This document shows, in pieces, positions 51,757-60,409 of a DNA stretch of 64,000 nt. Both the position numbers and the translations under genes were made by a program. The stretch spans positions 5,441,700 to 5,505,699 of the forward strand of contig NZ_HF570108.1 of assembly GCF_000297395.2 (NCBI RefSeq). The letters run 5' to 3'. The stretch is from Micromonospora lupini str. Lupac 08. GTDB lineage: Bacteria > Actinomycetota > Actinomycetes > Mycobacteriales > Micromonosporaceae. The notes under the pieces are model-generated. The model was given only the letters and a program-made list of their open reading frames with translations. It was not told the DNA's origin and did not search any database. How positions within the stretch are numbered: position 1 is the stretch's first letter; every line of letters starts with the position of its first letter.

Positions 51757-52692
51757 GTGATCAGCGAGGATTCCGCAGTCGTCCGCCCGCCCGTCCTGCG
51801 CCCCGGCGACACGGTGCTGCTGGTGTCACCGTCCGGGCCGACCTCGCCGGAGCGGGTCGCCCGGGGGATGGAGTTGCTCACCGGGTGGGGCCTGCGGCCG
51901 GTACCGGCGCCGAACGCGTACGCCCGCCACGGCTACCTCGCCGGCACCGACGACCTGCGGGCCGCCGACCTGAACGCGGCGTTCGCCGACCCGCAGGTAC
52001 GCGGCGTGATCTGCACCCGGGGCGGGTACGGCGCCCAGCGGATCGTGGACGCCATCGACATGGCCGCCGTCCGCCGCGACCCGAAGGTGGTGGCCGGCTT
52101 CTCGGACATCACCGCGTTGCAGCTCGCCCTGTGGCGGGGCGCCCGACTGGCCGGTGTGCACGGCCCGGGGGCTGCCTGGCGGGACGAGCGGACATCCCTG
52201 CGCTCCGCCGAGTCCCTGCACGCGGCGCTGATGACCACCGAGCCGGTGACCGTCGAGGCGGTGCCCACCGAGGAGACCTTCGGCGTACGCGTGCCGGGTC
52301 GCGCCACCGGCACCCTGCTGGGCGGCAACCTGTGCCTGATCGCCGCGTCGATCGGCACGCCGGACCTGCCCGACCTGACCGGTGCGGTGCTGTTGATCGA
52401 GGACGTGCAGGAGCCGCCGTACAAGGTCGACCGGATGCTCACCCACCTGCGCCGGGTCGGCGCGTTGGACGGGCTGGCTGGGGTGGCGGTCGGGCAGTTC
52501 ACCGACTGCGGCGACGGCTGGGAGACCACGATCGTCGACGTGCTCACCGAACGCCTCGGCGACCTGGGCGTGCCGATCCTCGGCGGCCTCCCCATCGGCC
52601 ACGGCCCCGACCAGCTGACGGTCCCGGTAGGCACGACCGCAACCCTGGACACCACCACGAACACCCTGCAGGTGACCCCCGCAGTCCGCTGA
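51757..52692 (+). CDS. Muramoyltetrapeptide LD-carboxypeptidase (S66 family)
   Basis: A 311-aa cytosolic serine peptidase that removes the terminal D-Ala from muropeptides in cell-wall recycling. The Ser-Glu-His triad is visible: S116 in GFSDITALQ, E215 in LLIEDVQEPPYKVDRM and H282 in LPIGHGPDQ. CTRGGYGAQRIVD is the oxyanion-side motif. Family members also include microcin-C immunity proteins (MccF), which cannot be excluded from sequence. It ends just before a palindromic element. Confidence 0.92.
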   Translation: MISEDSAVVRPPVLRPGDTVLLVSPSGPTSPERVARGMELLTGWGLRPVPAPNAYARHGYLAGTDDLRAADLNAAFADPQVRGVICTRGGYGAQRIVDAIDMAAVRRDPKVVAGFSDITALQLALWRGARLAGVHGPGAAWRDERTSLRSAESLHAALMTTEPVTVEAVPTEETFGVRVPGRATGTLLGGNLCLIAASIGTPDLPDLTGAVLLIEDVQEPPYKVDRMLTHLRRVGALDGLAGVAVGQFTDCGDGWETTIVDVLTERLGDLGVPILGGLPIGHGPDQLTVPVGTTATLDTTTNTLQVTPAVR

Positions 52693-52712
52693 CCCCCTCC
52701 CTCCCCCCTTTG

Positions 52713-52779
52713 CCCCGGTGATCAAGAGGTCTGGGTCATTTCCGGGCCGGATCGTGACGCGAACCTCTTGATCACGGGG
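52713..52779. repeat. TGATCAAGAGGTT palindromic element, copy 5
   Basis: CCCCGGTGATCAAGAGGT and ACCTCTTGATCACGGGG-type arms with CCGG in the middle. It lies between the convergent carboxypeptidase and lyase genes. Confidence 0.88.
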
Positions 52780-52805
52780 CCCGCCTCGGATGCCTGGGCT
52801 GCGGG

Positions 52806-53696
52806 TCAGGCGGTGGGGTTCGGGATCAGGTGGGCTACCGCGCCGATCTCCAGTGCTGCCCAGACTCCGTCGGGGGTTTTGGTTATGCCGTGCGGTTCCG
52901 CGTGGGCGGTGGGCAGGTCGTAGCTCTCGATCCGACCGGTGGCATCGATGTGGCCGATCCGGTTGGCGCCCCACTCGGTGAACCAGGCGCCACCCGCCGG
53001 GTCGGCCACGATCGCGTGGGGACGGGCGGCACGGTCCGGTAGCGGCACCTCGACGAGCACGCCGTCCGGATCGATCCGGCCGAGCTGACCGGCCGCGATC
53101 TCCACGAACCACACGGTCCCGTCCGCGCCGAGAGTAATGCCGACCGGCCCGGCGTCCGCGGTGGGCAGGGGATGCAGTTTCACGTGGCCGTCGAGGTCGA
53201 TCCGGCCGATCGCGTTCGCCCGGTTGAGGGTGAACCAGAGCGCATCGTCCGCGCCAGCGGTGATCATCGAGGCGAACCCGCCGGTCACCGGCAGCGGAAA
53301 TGTGGTGACCGTACCGTCGGTGTCCACCCGGCCGATCGCGTCGGAGGTCATCCCGGCGTACCAGAGCGCGCCATCGGGCCCGGCCGCGATGCCGCCCGGC
53401 CCGGTCCCGGCCGTTAGTGCGATGGTGCGCTGCTCGCCGTCGACGGTGAGCCGCCCGATCCGGTCGTCCCCGGAGCGGGTGAACCAGAGCGCGCCGTCCG
53501 GCCCCGTCGTGATGATCAGAGGGCGGCCGCCGGCCGGCTCCAGCGGGTAGGTCCGGACCTCACCGTCGGGCCCCAGACGGGCGATGCCGCCGGCCTGGAC
53601 CAGCGTCAGCCACAACGCGCCGTCGGGCCCAACCGTGATGCCGTACGGCCCGGTGTCCGGCCCGACGAGCGGAATCTCCCGAATCTCGACGGTCAT
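52806..53696 (-). CDS. vgb: Streptogramin B lyase homologue (Vgb family)
   Basis: A 296-aa seven-bladed propeller with repeats of GITVGPDGALWLT type (GPDGALWFT occurs several times). Vgb opens the ring of type B streptogramins by a Mg-dependent elimination. All three catalytic residues of the staphylococcal enzyme are present at matching spacing: H227 (RPHAIV), E267 and H269 (AEPHGIT). The ATG at 53696 follows GGAGGG at 12 nt; the longer frame adds ten non-homologous residues. There is no signal peptide. Environmental actinomycetes often carry such genes; a resistance role is inferred. Confidence 0.88.
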   Translation of the reverse strand: MTVEIREIPLVGPDTGPYGITVGPDGALWLTLVQAGGIARLGPDGEVRTYPLEPAGGRPLIITTGPDGALWFTRSGDDRIGRLTVDGEQRTIALTAGTGPGGIAAGPDGALWYAGMTSDAIGRVDTDGTVTTFPLPVTGGFASMITAGADDALWFTLNRANAIGRIDLDGHVKLHPLPTADAGPVGITLGADGTVWFVEIAAGQLGRIDPDGVLVEVPLPDRAARPHAIVADPAGGAWFTEWGANRIGHIDATGRIESYDLPTAHAEPHGITKTPDGVWAALEIGAVAHLIPNPTA

Positions 53697-54003
53697 CTCG
53701 CGTGTCCCTCCGTTGGCGACCACCAACCCTGACCGCCCGCCAACGACGACACAACCGATTTCACCAAGCGCCGGTCCCGGCCGTCAGCCCACCGCCAGAC
53801 AGTCAGCCCCGCCGCCCGAGCGTCAGCCCCGCCAGCTCGACCGGCGGCCCGCCGCCCGGCGTCCGGCCGTCAGCCCGGCCGCTCGGCTGTCGGCCCGCCG
53901 TCCGATTGTCAGCTCGCTGACAGGGTCGCCACGGGTCGCGCCCAGGATCGCCGGTCACTGTCGGTGACGACATTGCCGCATCATCAACCTTCTGGAGGAC
54001 CGC
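53697..54003. other. Intergenic region with degenerate CGTCAGCCC repeats
   Basis: Between the divergent lyase and secreted-protein genes. Short degenerate repeats (CGTCAGCCC, CCGCCAG) fill 53790-53920. No gene is supported. GGAGG at 53994-53998 is the ribosome site of the next gene. Confidence 0.6.
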
Positions 54004-54462
54004 ATGTCCCGCACCATCCGTAGGAAGCACCTGCTGGTCGGCCTGGCCACCGCAGGCGTCCTCGGCGTGGGGATCGCCGCCCCGACGATCGCGTTCGCCG
54101 CGGACACTCCGACGCCCGCCCCGAGCGCCAGCACCGCCTCCGCGCCCGGAGCGAAGGCCGACCGGCAGGGTGAGTTCGCCGAGGCGCTCGCCAAGGAGTT
54201 GGGTGTCCCCACCGACAAGGTGACGGCCGCACTGGAGAAGGTCCGCGAGCAGCATCGGCCCGCAGATCGGCCGGCGCGCCCGTCCGCCGAGGACCGGCAG
54301 GCCGCGCTCAAGGAGCGGCTGGACCAGGCTGTCAAGGACGGCAAGCTCACCCAGGAGCAGGCCGACGCCATCACCAAGGCCGTCGAGGCCGGCGTCTTCC
54401 CCGGCCCGGGCGGCCACCGCGGGCCCGGCGCCCACCACGGCGAAGGCACACCCGCCAAGTAA
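54004..54462 (+). CDS. Small secreted protein, DUF2680-like helical
   Basis: A 152-aa exported protein. The signal peptide (RRKHLLVGLATAGVLGVGIA to AFAAD, about residues 6-34) precedes a Thr/Pro/Ala linker and two helical segments: EFAEALAKELGVPTDKVTAAL and ERLDQAVKDGKLTQEQADAI. This pair is typical of DUF2680-like proteins of Gram-positives. The end is Gly/His-rich (GGHRGPGAHHGEG), which could bind metal. GGAGG precedes the ATG. Function unknown. Confidence 0.8.
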   Translation: MSRTIRRKHLLVGLATAGVLGVGIAAPTIAFAADTPTPAPSASTASAPGAKADRQGEFAEALAKELGVPTDKVTAALEKVREQHRPADRPARPSAEDRQAALKERLDQAVKDGKLTQEQADAITKAVEAGVFPGPGGHRGPGAHHGEGTPAK

Positions 54463-54726
54463 TCCAGACGGCCCGACCCCGGCCGGCAGGCCAGCCGGGG
54501 TCGGGCCCGACAGGCCAGTCGGGGCCAGCACAGGCCAGCCGGGCAAGCACAGGCCAGCCGGGGCCCGCCTTGATAGGCGCCGGCTGGCCTTCTCCGCCCT
54601 GGCCGGCCCCGGTATGCCCCGGCCGGCCTGTCCGCCCTGTCGGGCCGGGGGCCGACCCCGGCCTGTCGCGGCTTGATCCCCCGATTTCCGTGAAGTCGGG
54701 GTATCCGACCCACTTGATCCACTCGA

Positions 54727-54777
54727 GTTCCATGAAGTCGCGGTATCCCATGCACTCGGACACCGCGACTTCATGGA
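54727..54777. repeat. Palindrome TTCCATGAAGTCGCGGT
   Basis: Left arm 54727-54747 and right arm 54757-54777 match at 20 of 21 positions around a 9-nt loop. A diverged direct copy of the left arm (TTTCCGTGAAGTCGGGGTAT) lies at about 54683-54702. Confidence 0.8.
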
Positions 54778-54874
54778 AACCGAGTCGATCATCGGCCCGG
54801 GGCGTGGCGGCCAGGCGGGCTCGGTCCAGGCACCGGGTCGGGTAAGGGCCGGGGACCAGGCCAGACCGGGCCGG

Positions 54875-54960
54875 GACCAGACCGGGCCGGGCCGGGACCA
54901 GACCGGGCCGGGCCGGGACCAGACCGGGCCGGGCCGGGACCAGACCGGGCCAGACCGGGC
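54875..54960. repeat. 21-bp tandem repeat array
   Basis: The unit GACCAGACCGGGCCGGGCCG plus G repeats at 54875, 54896, 54917 and 54938, with degenerate copies on both sides. Seven-codon periodicity makes artificial open frames on both strands. Confidence 0.9.
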
Positions 54961-55015
54961 CGGGACCAGACCGACCATACCGGGCCAGACCCAGACCGGA
55001 CCGAGCCTGGAGGGG

Positions 55016-55393
55016 TCAGCCCTGCTCGGGTGGGGGTGCGAACACGCCCAGGTGGTTGCCGGAGGGGTCGAGCAGGTGGACCAACGTGAGCCCGCTCGGG
55101 GCGGTCCGCGCCGGCACCAACACCCTGCCGCCGGCTGCCTCGGCTCGTCGGCAGGTCTCCGCGACGTCGGCGACCTCGGCGTAGAAGATCGCGTAGTTCG
55201 GGGACGTTCCGTCGGTCGCCCGGATCGCCCCGCCGATCCCGGTGTCACCGCCGGCGCCCGTCACCCGGTAGGACCCGCCGCTACCTCCGCCCTGCTCCTC
55301 GAAGGTCCAGCCGAACAGCTCGCCGTAGAAGCGTTCCGCCTCCTCCGGCCGATCGGTGCCGATCTCGAACCAGGTGATGGGCGTCGTGGACAC
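55016..55393 (-). CDS. VOC (glyoxalase/bleomycin-resistance fold) family protein
   Basis: A 125-aa protein of two beta-alpha-beta-beta-beta modules: ITWFEIGTDRPEEAERFYGELFGWTF at the start and YAEVADVAETCRRAEAAGGRVL, LLDPSGNHLGVF near the end. The GTG at 55393 follows GGAGG; the frame upstream is not conserved. VOC proteins include dioxygenases, drug-binding proteins and isomerases, so the activity is unknown. It lies 127 bp downstream of a WYL regulator on the same strand. Confidence 0.88.
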   Translation of the reverse strand: MSTTPITWFEIGTDRPEEAERFYGELFGWTFEEQGGGSGGSYRVTGAGGDTGIGGAIRATDGTSPNYAIFYAEVADVAETCRRAEAAGGRVLVPARTAPSGLTLVHLLDPSGNHLGVFAPPPEQG

Positions 55394-55520
55394 GTACTGC
55401 CTCCAGAGTTGCCGGGACGGCGGTTCGCCGTCGTCCAGAGCAGTTTCGGGGCCGTCCGCGACACCGTCCTGTCGGTGTTTCCGGATCACCCGACGGAGAT
55501 CGGCGCGTGCCTGACCCAGC

Positions 55521-56213
55521 TCAGACGAGGCTCAGCGGGCGGACGCGTTCGTGGGGGATGTCGAGATCCGTCAGGCGCAGTTCCCGGACCACCACCTCGG
55601 GCAGCGCCCGGACGTCCTCGATCCGGTCGGTACGGAAGCAGCGCAGCTCGTCGCGCAGCCGGCACCAGGCGAGCAGATACCAGTGTCGGGGGTTGCCGAG
55701 GTAGCCGAGCGGCTCGACGTCGCGCACCGAGTCGATGCCGGCGCGGTCGGCGTACCGGATGCGCAGCACCCGCCGCGCGGTGACCGCGTCGGCGACGGTG
55801 GCCGGGACGGGCGTGGCCGGCCCGTCGCCGATCAGGTGCACCCGGCCGGCGAGGCGGTGCGCCTCGGCGGCGTCGGCGGCCGGCAGCACCGCCACCAGCT
55901 TGCGCAGCGCGGTGGCGCCCGGCCCGGCGAACGGGGTGCCGGCGAGCCGGTGCAGCGCGACGGCCATCGCCACCGCCTCGGCCGCGGTCAGGTTGACCGG
56001 TGGCAGCGTGCGGCTGCGGTCCAGGACGTAGCCGCCGGTGCGGCCGGGCTCGGCCCAGATCGGCACGCCGGCCTCCTGGAGCGCGCCGATGTCCCGCTCG
56101 ATGGTCCGGCTGCTCACCTCGAAGTGGGTGGCCAGCCAGCGGGCGCTGCGCGGCCGGGGCGACACCGCCCGCAGCTCCTCGACCAGGGCGTAGAGCCGGT
56201 CCGTGCGGTTCAT
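55521..56213 (-). CDS. WYL-domain transcriptional regulator (YafY-like)
   Basis: A 230-aa regulator. The N-terminal helix-turn-helix is RSARWLATHFEVSSRTIERDIGALQEAGVPI, with the wing GGYVLDRSRTLPP. The C-terminal WYL domain (about 150-215) has RYADRAGIDSVRDVEPLG, HWYLLAWCRLRDELRCFRTDRI. WYL domains sense nucleic acid or other ligands. It probably controls the VOC gene behind it. The ATG at 56213 has TAGCGT seven bases upstream. Confidence 0.92.
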   Translation of the reverse strand: MNRTDRLYALVEELRAVSPRPRSARWLATHFEVSSRTIERDIGALQEAGVPIWAEPGRTGGYVLDRSRTLPPVNLTAAEAVAMAVALHRLAGTPFAGPGATALRKLVAVLPAADAAEAHRLAGRVHLIGDGPATPVPATVADAVTARRVLRIRYADRAGIDSVRDVEPLGYLGNPRHWYLLAWCRLRDELRCFRTDRIEDVRALPEVVVRELRLTDLDIPHERVRPLSLV

Positions 56214-56220
56214 GCCCGGC

Positions 56221-56226
56221 ACGCTA
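56221..56226 (-). promoter_or_regulatory. -10 element of the WYL regulator gene, probably leaderless
   Basis: On the minus strand TAGCGT lies seven bases before the ATG at 56213. Confidence 0.45.
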
Positions 56227-56264
56227 CGGCCGAGGTACGACGCCCCGCAGCGACCGCCCGAGGC

Positions 56265-56384
56265 GACGCCCACGAACACCCGCGCAACGAGCACCACGCC
56301 CACGAACACCCGCGCAACGAGCGCCACGCCCACGAGCACCCGCGCAAGGAGCACCACGCGCACGAGCACCCGCGCAGCGAGGCG
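56265..56384. repeat. 30-bp tandem repeat, four copies
   Basis: CACGCCCACGAACACCCGCG plus CAACGAGCAC is repeated four times with changes at a few positions, between the WYL start and the DUF350 stop. No gene is supported. Confidence 0.88.
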
Positions 56385-56395
56385 AGCGACCGGCC

Positions 56396-56821
56396 TCAGG
56401 CGATGCAGGCGCAGACGATCAGTGCCGCGCCGAAGTGCGTGGCGGCGCTGACCCGGGCGGCCGGGTGCGGCTCGGGCGAGCAGATGACCTCACCGAGCTT
56501 GCCGGGGGTGAGCAGGTCGAGCACGAAGAAGGCCAGCGCCATGATGGCCAGCCCGACCAGCCCGAAGACCACCGTGGAGGCGAGCCCTCGACCGAAGTCG
56601 CTGTAGCTGGTCAGGATCGCCGTGAAGACGATCCCGGCGATGCCGAGCTGGTTGGCGGCGAGCAGCAACCCCGCGTTGGCGTTGCGCTCGACCCAGATCA
56701 GCTCCCGCAACCGCCCCGGGGTCAGCAGGTCGACCAGCCCGAACCCGGCCGCCATGAGCCCGACGCCCACGACACCGAACACGACGCTCTGCCAGGCACC
56801 GCTGAGCAGATCCTCCAGCAC
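56396..56821 (-). CDS. DUF350 membrane protein
   Basis: A 141-aa protein with four membrane helices arranged as two DUF350 repeats; each has the LLTPG(R/K)L motif (LVDLLTPGRLRELI and VLDLLTPGKLGEVI). DUF350 proteins are small membrane proteins of unknown role, often near tellurite or polyamine genes. The GTG at 56821 follows GGAGG. It lies 87 bp downstream of glnA2 on the same strand and may be co-transcribed. Confidence 0.88.
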   Translation of the reverse strand: MLEDLLSGAWQSVVFGVVGVGLMAAGFGLVDLLTPGRLRELIWVERNANAGLLLAANQLGIAGIVFTAILTSYSDFGRGLASTVVFGLVGLAIMALAFFVLDLLTPGKLGEVICSPEPHPAARVSAATHFGAALIVCACIA

Positions 56822-56908
56822 CGACTGCCTCCCGACTCTCCGCCCGGAGGGGTACCGGCGCGGTGATCGAGACGATAGCGGCAGCGCGCCACCGCGTCAG
56901 CCCCGCGA

Positions 56909-58258
56909 CTACAGCGCCAGGTAACGCTGCCGCTCGTACGGGGTGACCTCGCGGCGGTACTGCTCCCACTCGGCCCGCTTGTTACGCAGGAAGAAGTCGA
57001 AGACGTGCTCGCCGAGCACCTCGGCGACCAGTTCGGATTCGGCCATCACGTCGATCGCCTCGGCCAGGTTCTCCGGCAGCGCCTCGTACCCCATGGCGCG
57101 GCGCTCGGCGCTGCTCAGCGACCAGACGTCGTCCTCTGCGCCCGGCGGCAGCTCGTAGCCCTCCTCGATGCCCTTCAGGCCGGCGCCGAGCAGCACGGCG
57201 AAGGCGAGGTACGGGTTGGTCGCCGAGTCCAGCGAACGGACCTCGACCCGGGCGGAGTTGGGCTTGCCGTACGCCGGGACGCGGACCAGCGCGGACCGGT
57301 TCAGGTGACCCCAGCAGACGTACGCGGGGCTCTCGGTGATCCGGTCCGGCAGGGCCTGCGGGAAGAGCCGCTTGTACGAGTTGACCCACTGGTTGGTGAC
57401 CGCCGTGTACTCCCGGGCGTGCACCAGGAGGCCGGCGATGAAGGACTTCGCCACCTTGGAGAGCTTCATCGGGTCGCCACCGTCGTGGAAGGCGTTGCGC
57501 TCGCCCTCGAACAGCGACAGGTGGGTGTGCATGCCGCTGCCCGGCTGGTCGGTGAACGGCTTCGGCATGAAGCTGGCCTGCACGCCTGTGGAGAGTGCGA
57601 CCTCCTTCACCACGTGGCGGAAGGTCATGATGTTGTCGGCGGTGGTCAGCGCGTCGGCGTAGCGCAGGTCGATCTCCTGCTGGCCGGGCGCGACCTCGTG
57701 GTGGCTGAACTCCACGGAGATGCCGATCCGCTCCAGCGCCAGCACGCCCTGGCGGCGGAAGTCGCGGGCCACCGCGTGGGTGGTGTGCTCGAAGTAGCCG
57801 CCGGTGTCGACCGGGGTGGGCACCGAGCCGTCCTGCGGGCCGTTCTCCAGCAGGAAGAACTCGATCTCGGGGTGCGTGTAGAAGGTGAAGCCCTTCTCGG
57901 CCGCCTTGGACAGCGCGCGGCGCAGCACGTGCCGCGGGTCGGCCCAGGAGGGGCCGCCGTCGGGCAGCAGGATGTCGCAGAACATCCGGGCGCTCTCGCC
58001 GCTGACCCCGCCCTCGAACGGGAAGACCTGGAAGGTGGTCGGGTCGGGCATGGCCACCATGTCCGATTCGAAGACCCGGGCGAAGCCTTCGATGGCCGAG
58101 CCGTCGAAGCCGATGCCCTCCTCGAAGGCCGCTTCCAGCTCCGCGGGCGCCACCGAGACGCTCTTGAGCGTGCCCAGCACGTCCGTGAACCACAGCCGGA
58201 CGAACCGGATGTCCCGCTCTTCCAGCGTACGGAGGACGAACTCCTGCTGACGGTCCAC
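56909..58258 (-). CDS. glnA2: Second glutamine synthetase-like ligase (GlnA2 type)
   Basis: A 449-aa type I GS. It has FDGSAIEGFARVFESDM, HPEIEFFLLE, SFMPKPFTDQPGSGMHTHLS and NRSALVRVPAY. The adenylylation loop is replaced by GAEDDVWSLSSAERRAMG with no tyrosine, so GlnE should not modify it. It matches the actinobacterial GlnA2 near glnE, which in Streptomyces acts as a gamma-glutamyl-polyamine ligase; the substrate here could be glutamate/ammonia or polyamine. The GTG at 58258 gives the standard DRQQEFVLRTLEERDIRFVR start; TTG 58279 is the longer alternative. A GlnR-type box lies ~80 bp upstream. Confidence 0.9.
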   Translation of the reverse strand: MDRQQEFVLRTLEERDIRFVRLWFTDVLGTLKSVSVAPAELEAAFEEGIGFDGSAIEGFARVFESDMVAMPDPTTFQVFPFEGGVSGESARMFCDILLPDGGPSWADPRHVLRRALSKAAEKGFTFYTHPEIEFFLLENGPQDGSVPTPVDTGGYFEHTTHAVARDFRRQGVLALERIGISVEFSHHEVAPGQQEIDLRYADALTTADNIMTFRHVVKEVALSTGVQASFMPKPFTDQPGSGMHTHLSLFEGERNAFHDGGDPMKLSKVAKSFIAGLLVHAREYTAVTNQWVNSYKRLFPQALPDRITESPAYVCWGHLNRSALVRVPAYGKPNSARVEVRSLDSATNPYLAFAVLLGAGLKGIEEGYELPPGAEDDVWSLSSAERRAMGYEALPENLAEAIDVMAESELVAEVLGEHVFDFFLRNKRAEWEQYRREVTPYERQRYLAL

Positions 58259-58339
58259 TTCCCCAACCCCTCGCGACAACTCTTTTGTCCGCCTTGGTCG
58301 GGCTGTACCCGACCTGACCGCCCAGTGTTCCCGGGCCTG

Positions 58340-58355
58340 GTTACGCAGACGTTAC
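58340..58355 (-). promoter_or_regulatory. Candidate GlnR binding box upstream of glnA2
   Basis: On the minus strand the sequence reads GTAAC-GTCTGC-GTAAC, which fits the actinobacterial GlnR consensus gTnAC-n6-GnAAC exactly, about 80 bp before the glnA2 start. The helical spacing of 11 bp is right. Confidence 0.6.
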
Positions 58356-58497
58356 GCGAACCGCCGCCGCCCGTCCCCTCGTGTCCCGCCCGCCGAGCGG
58401 TACCGATCCGGCCGGACCGCCGCGCGGCGTCCGAGCGTGGCCGCCATCTCGTCCGACGGTACGGATTGCTCCGGCCCTGCTGGGGCAAGATGAAGGC

Positions 58498-60255
58498 ATG
58501 CCCACCCTGCGTCTCGCCCTGTCCCAGGTCAACCCGAGCGTCGGCGACCTCGCCGGCAATGCCGACCTGGTCCGCAGCTGGACCCGCCAGGCCGCCGACG
58601 CCGGCGCCCAGCTCGTGCTCTTTCCGGAGATGATGCTGACCGGCTACCCGGTCGAGGACCTGGTCTTCCGACGGTCCTTCGTCGCCGCGTCCCAGGCGGC
58701 CGTCCAGCGGCTCGCCGCCGACCTCGCCGAGGACGGTCTCGGTGACCTGCCGGTCGTGGTCGGCTACCTGGACGCCGACGGGCCGCCGCAGGTGAGCGGG
58801 GACGCCGAGCCGGGCCGGGGCGCCCGCAACGCCGCCGCGCTGCTGCACCGGGGCACCGTTGTCGCCCGCTACTTCAAGCACCACCTGCCCAACTACGGCG
58901 TCTTCGACGAGGACCGCTACTTCGTCTCCGGCGACCGGCTGACAGTGGTGCGGATCGGCGGGGTGGACGTCGCGCTGACCATCTGCGAGGACCTGTGGCA
59001 GGCCGGCGGGCCGTTCGCCGCCGCCCGGCAGGCGGGCGTCGGCCTGGTGGTCAACATCAACGGCTCGCCGTACGAGCTGAACAAGGACGACATCCGGCTG
59101 CCGCTGGTGCGCCGCCGGGCCGCCGAGGCGGGCGCCGCCATCGCGTACGTCAACATGATCGGCGGGCAGGACGAGCTGGTCTTCGAGGGCGACTCGATGA
59201 TCGTCACCTCCGAGGGTGAACTGCTCACCCGCGCCCCGCAGTTCGTCGAGCACCTGCTCGTGCACGACGTCGAACTGCCGGCCGCGACCACGGCCCCGGG
59301 CAGCCGCAACGTCGCGGACGGCATGCGGGTGGCGCACCACACGCTTGACGTGATCCCGCCCGCGCCGTCCGGCCCGGCCGTCGCCGGCGGGCTGATCGAG
59401 CCGGTGGCCGACGAGGCCGAGGTGTGGCACGCGCTGGTGCTCGGCCTGCGTGACTACGTCAACAAGAACCGGTTCGCGTCGGTGGTGCTCGGCCTGTCCG
59501 GCGGCATCGACTCGGCGGTGGTGGCCGCCCTCGCCGTCGACGCGCTCGGCCCGGACCGGGTGGTCGGGGTGTCGCTGCCCAGCCAGCACTCCTCCGAGCA
59601 CTCCCGGGAGGACGCCGCCGACCTGGCCAAGCGCACGGGGCTGGACTACCGCGTCGAGCCGATCCAGCCGATGGTGGACGCCTTCCTGGCCAACCTGTCG
59701 CTGTCCGGGATCGCCGTGGAGAACCTCCAGGCCCGCGTACGCGGTGTCATCCTGATGGCGCTGTCGAACCAGGAGGGCCACCTGGTGCTCACCACAGGCA
59801 ACAAGAGCGAACTGGCGGTCGGCTACTCCACCCTGTACGGCGACTCGGTGGGCGGCTTCAACCCCATCAAGGACGTCTGGAAGACGCTTGTGTGGCGGCT
59901 GGCGAAGTGGCGCAACGCGGACGCGGCCCGCCGCGGCGAGACCGCCCCGATCCCGGAGAACTCGATCGGCAAGCCGCCGAGCGCCGAGCTGAGCCCGGGT
60001 CAGCTCGACAGCGACTCCCTGCCCGACTACGACGTGCTGGACCCGATCCTGATCGGCTACGTCGACGGCGACCTGGGCCGCGACGGGCTTGTCGAGTCGG
60101 GCCACGACCCGGCCGTCGTCGACAAGGTGCTGCGGCTGGTGGATACCGCCGAGTACAAGCGACGCCAGTCGGCGCCCGGCGCGAAGATCTCCATGAAGGC
60201 GTTCGGCCGCGACCGTCGTCTGCCGATCACCAACCGGTGGCGCGAGAACGGCTGA
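58498..60255 (+). CDS. nadE: Glutamine-dependent NAD+ synthetase
   Basis: A 585-aa enzyme making NAD from deamido-NAD with ammonia from glutamine. The N-terminal nitrilase-type amidase (1-270) has E44 ([10 protein letters not shown]), the lysine in FKHHLPNYG and C163 (TICEDLW). The C-terminal synthetase has the ATP loop [15 protein letters not shown], then [17 protein letters not shown]. The ATG at 58498 is the first good start; the frame upstream is non-conserved. It is divergent from glnA2 and ends in a hairpin. Confidence 0.96.
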   Translation: MPTLRLALSQVNPSVGDLAGNADLVRSWTRQAADAGAQLVLFPEMMLTGYPVEDLVFRRSFVAASQAAVQRLAADLAEDGLGDLPVVVGYLDADGPPQVSGDAEPGRGARNAAALLHRGTVVARYFKHHLPNYGVFDEDRYFVSGDRLTVVRIGGVDVALTICEDLWQAGGPFAAARQAGVGLVVNINGSPYELNKDDIRLPLVRRRAAEAGAAIAYVNMIGGQDELVFEGDSMIVTSEGELLTRAPQFVEHLLVHDVELPAATTAPGSRNVADGMRVAHHTLDVIPPAPSGPAVAGGLIEPVADEAEVWHALVLGLRDYVNKNRFASVVLGLSGGIDSAVVAALAVDALGPDRVVGVSLPSQHSSEHSREDAADLAKRTGLDYRVEPIQPMVDAFLANLSLSGIAVENLQARVRGVILMALSNQEGHLVLTTGNKSELAVGYSTLYGDSVGGFNPIKDVWKTLVWRLAKWRNADAARRGETAPIPENSIGKPPSAELSPGQLDSDSLPDYDVLDPILIGYVDGDLGRDGLVESGHDPAVVDKVLRLVDTAEYKRRQSAPGAKISMKAFGRDRRLPITNRWRENG

Positions 60256-60266
60256 GGCCCGTACAC

Positions 60267-60294
60267 CCGGGCCGGGTCACCGAACCCGGCCCGG
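60267..60294 (+). terminator. Hairpin after nadE
   Basis: CCGGGCCGGGT and ACCCGGCCCGG form an 11-bp stem with a 6-nt loop, 11 bp after the stop. Confidence 0.7.
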
Positions 60295-60409
60295 TACGGC
60301 GGTCGTGAGTGACATCTTCCACTGCGCCCTGCCGTCACCCGGTCTTCCGGTGCGACGATCGCGACGGAACCCGGGGACCGCGCAGGCGGCCTCGAGGAAG
60401 GAGACAGTC

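Larger units (their letters stand above)
54463..55015. other. Repeat-rich intergenic region
   Basis: About 550 bp without a supported gene. It holds GGCCAGCCGGGG-type short repeats (54485-54620), the palindrome at 54727, and the 21-bp tandem array at 54875. Open frames here are products of the repeats. Confidence 0.7.

Noticed and set aside
51348-51881. Repeat-containing open frames over the 50-bp array
   Set aside because: The 50-bp unit is not a multiple of three, so units fall in different frames. Products are Arg/Ala/Pro repeats without homology.
54773-55783. 336-codon open frame on the plus strand
   Set aside because: It is produced by the 21-bp tandem array and then runs antisense through the VOC gene; no ribosome site.
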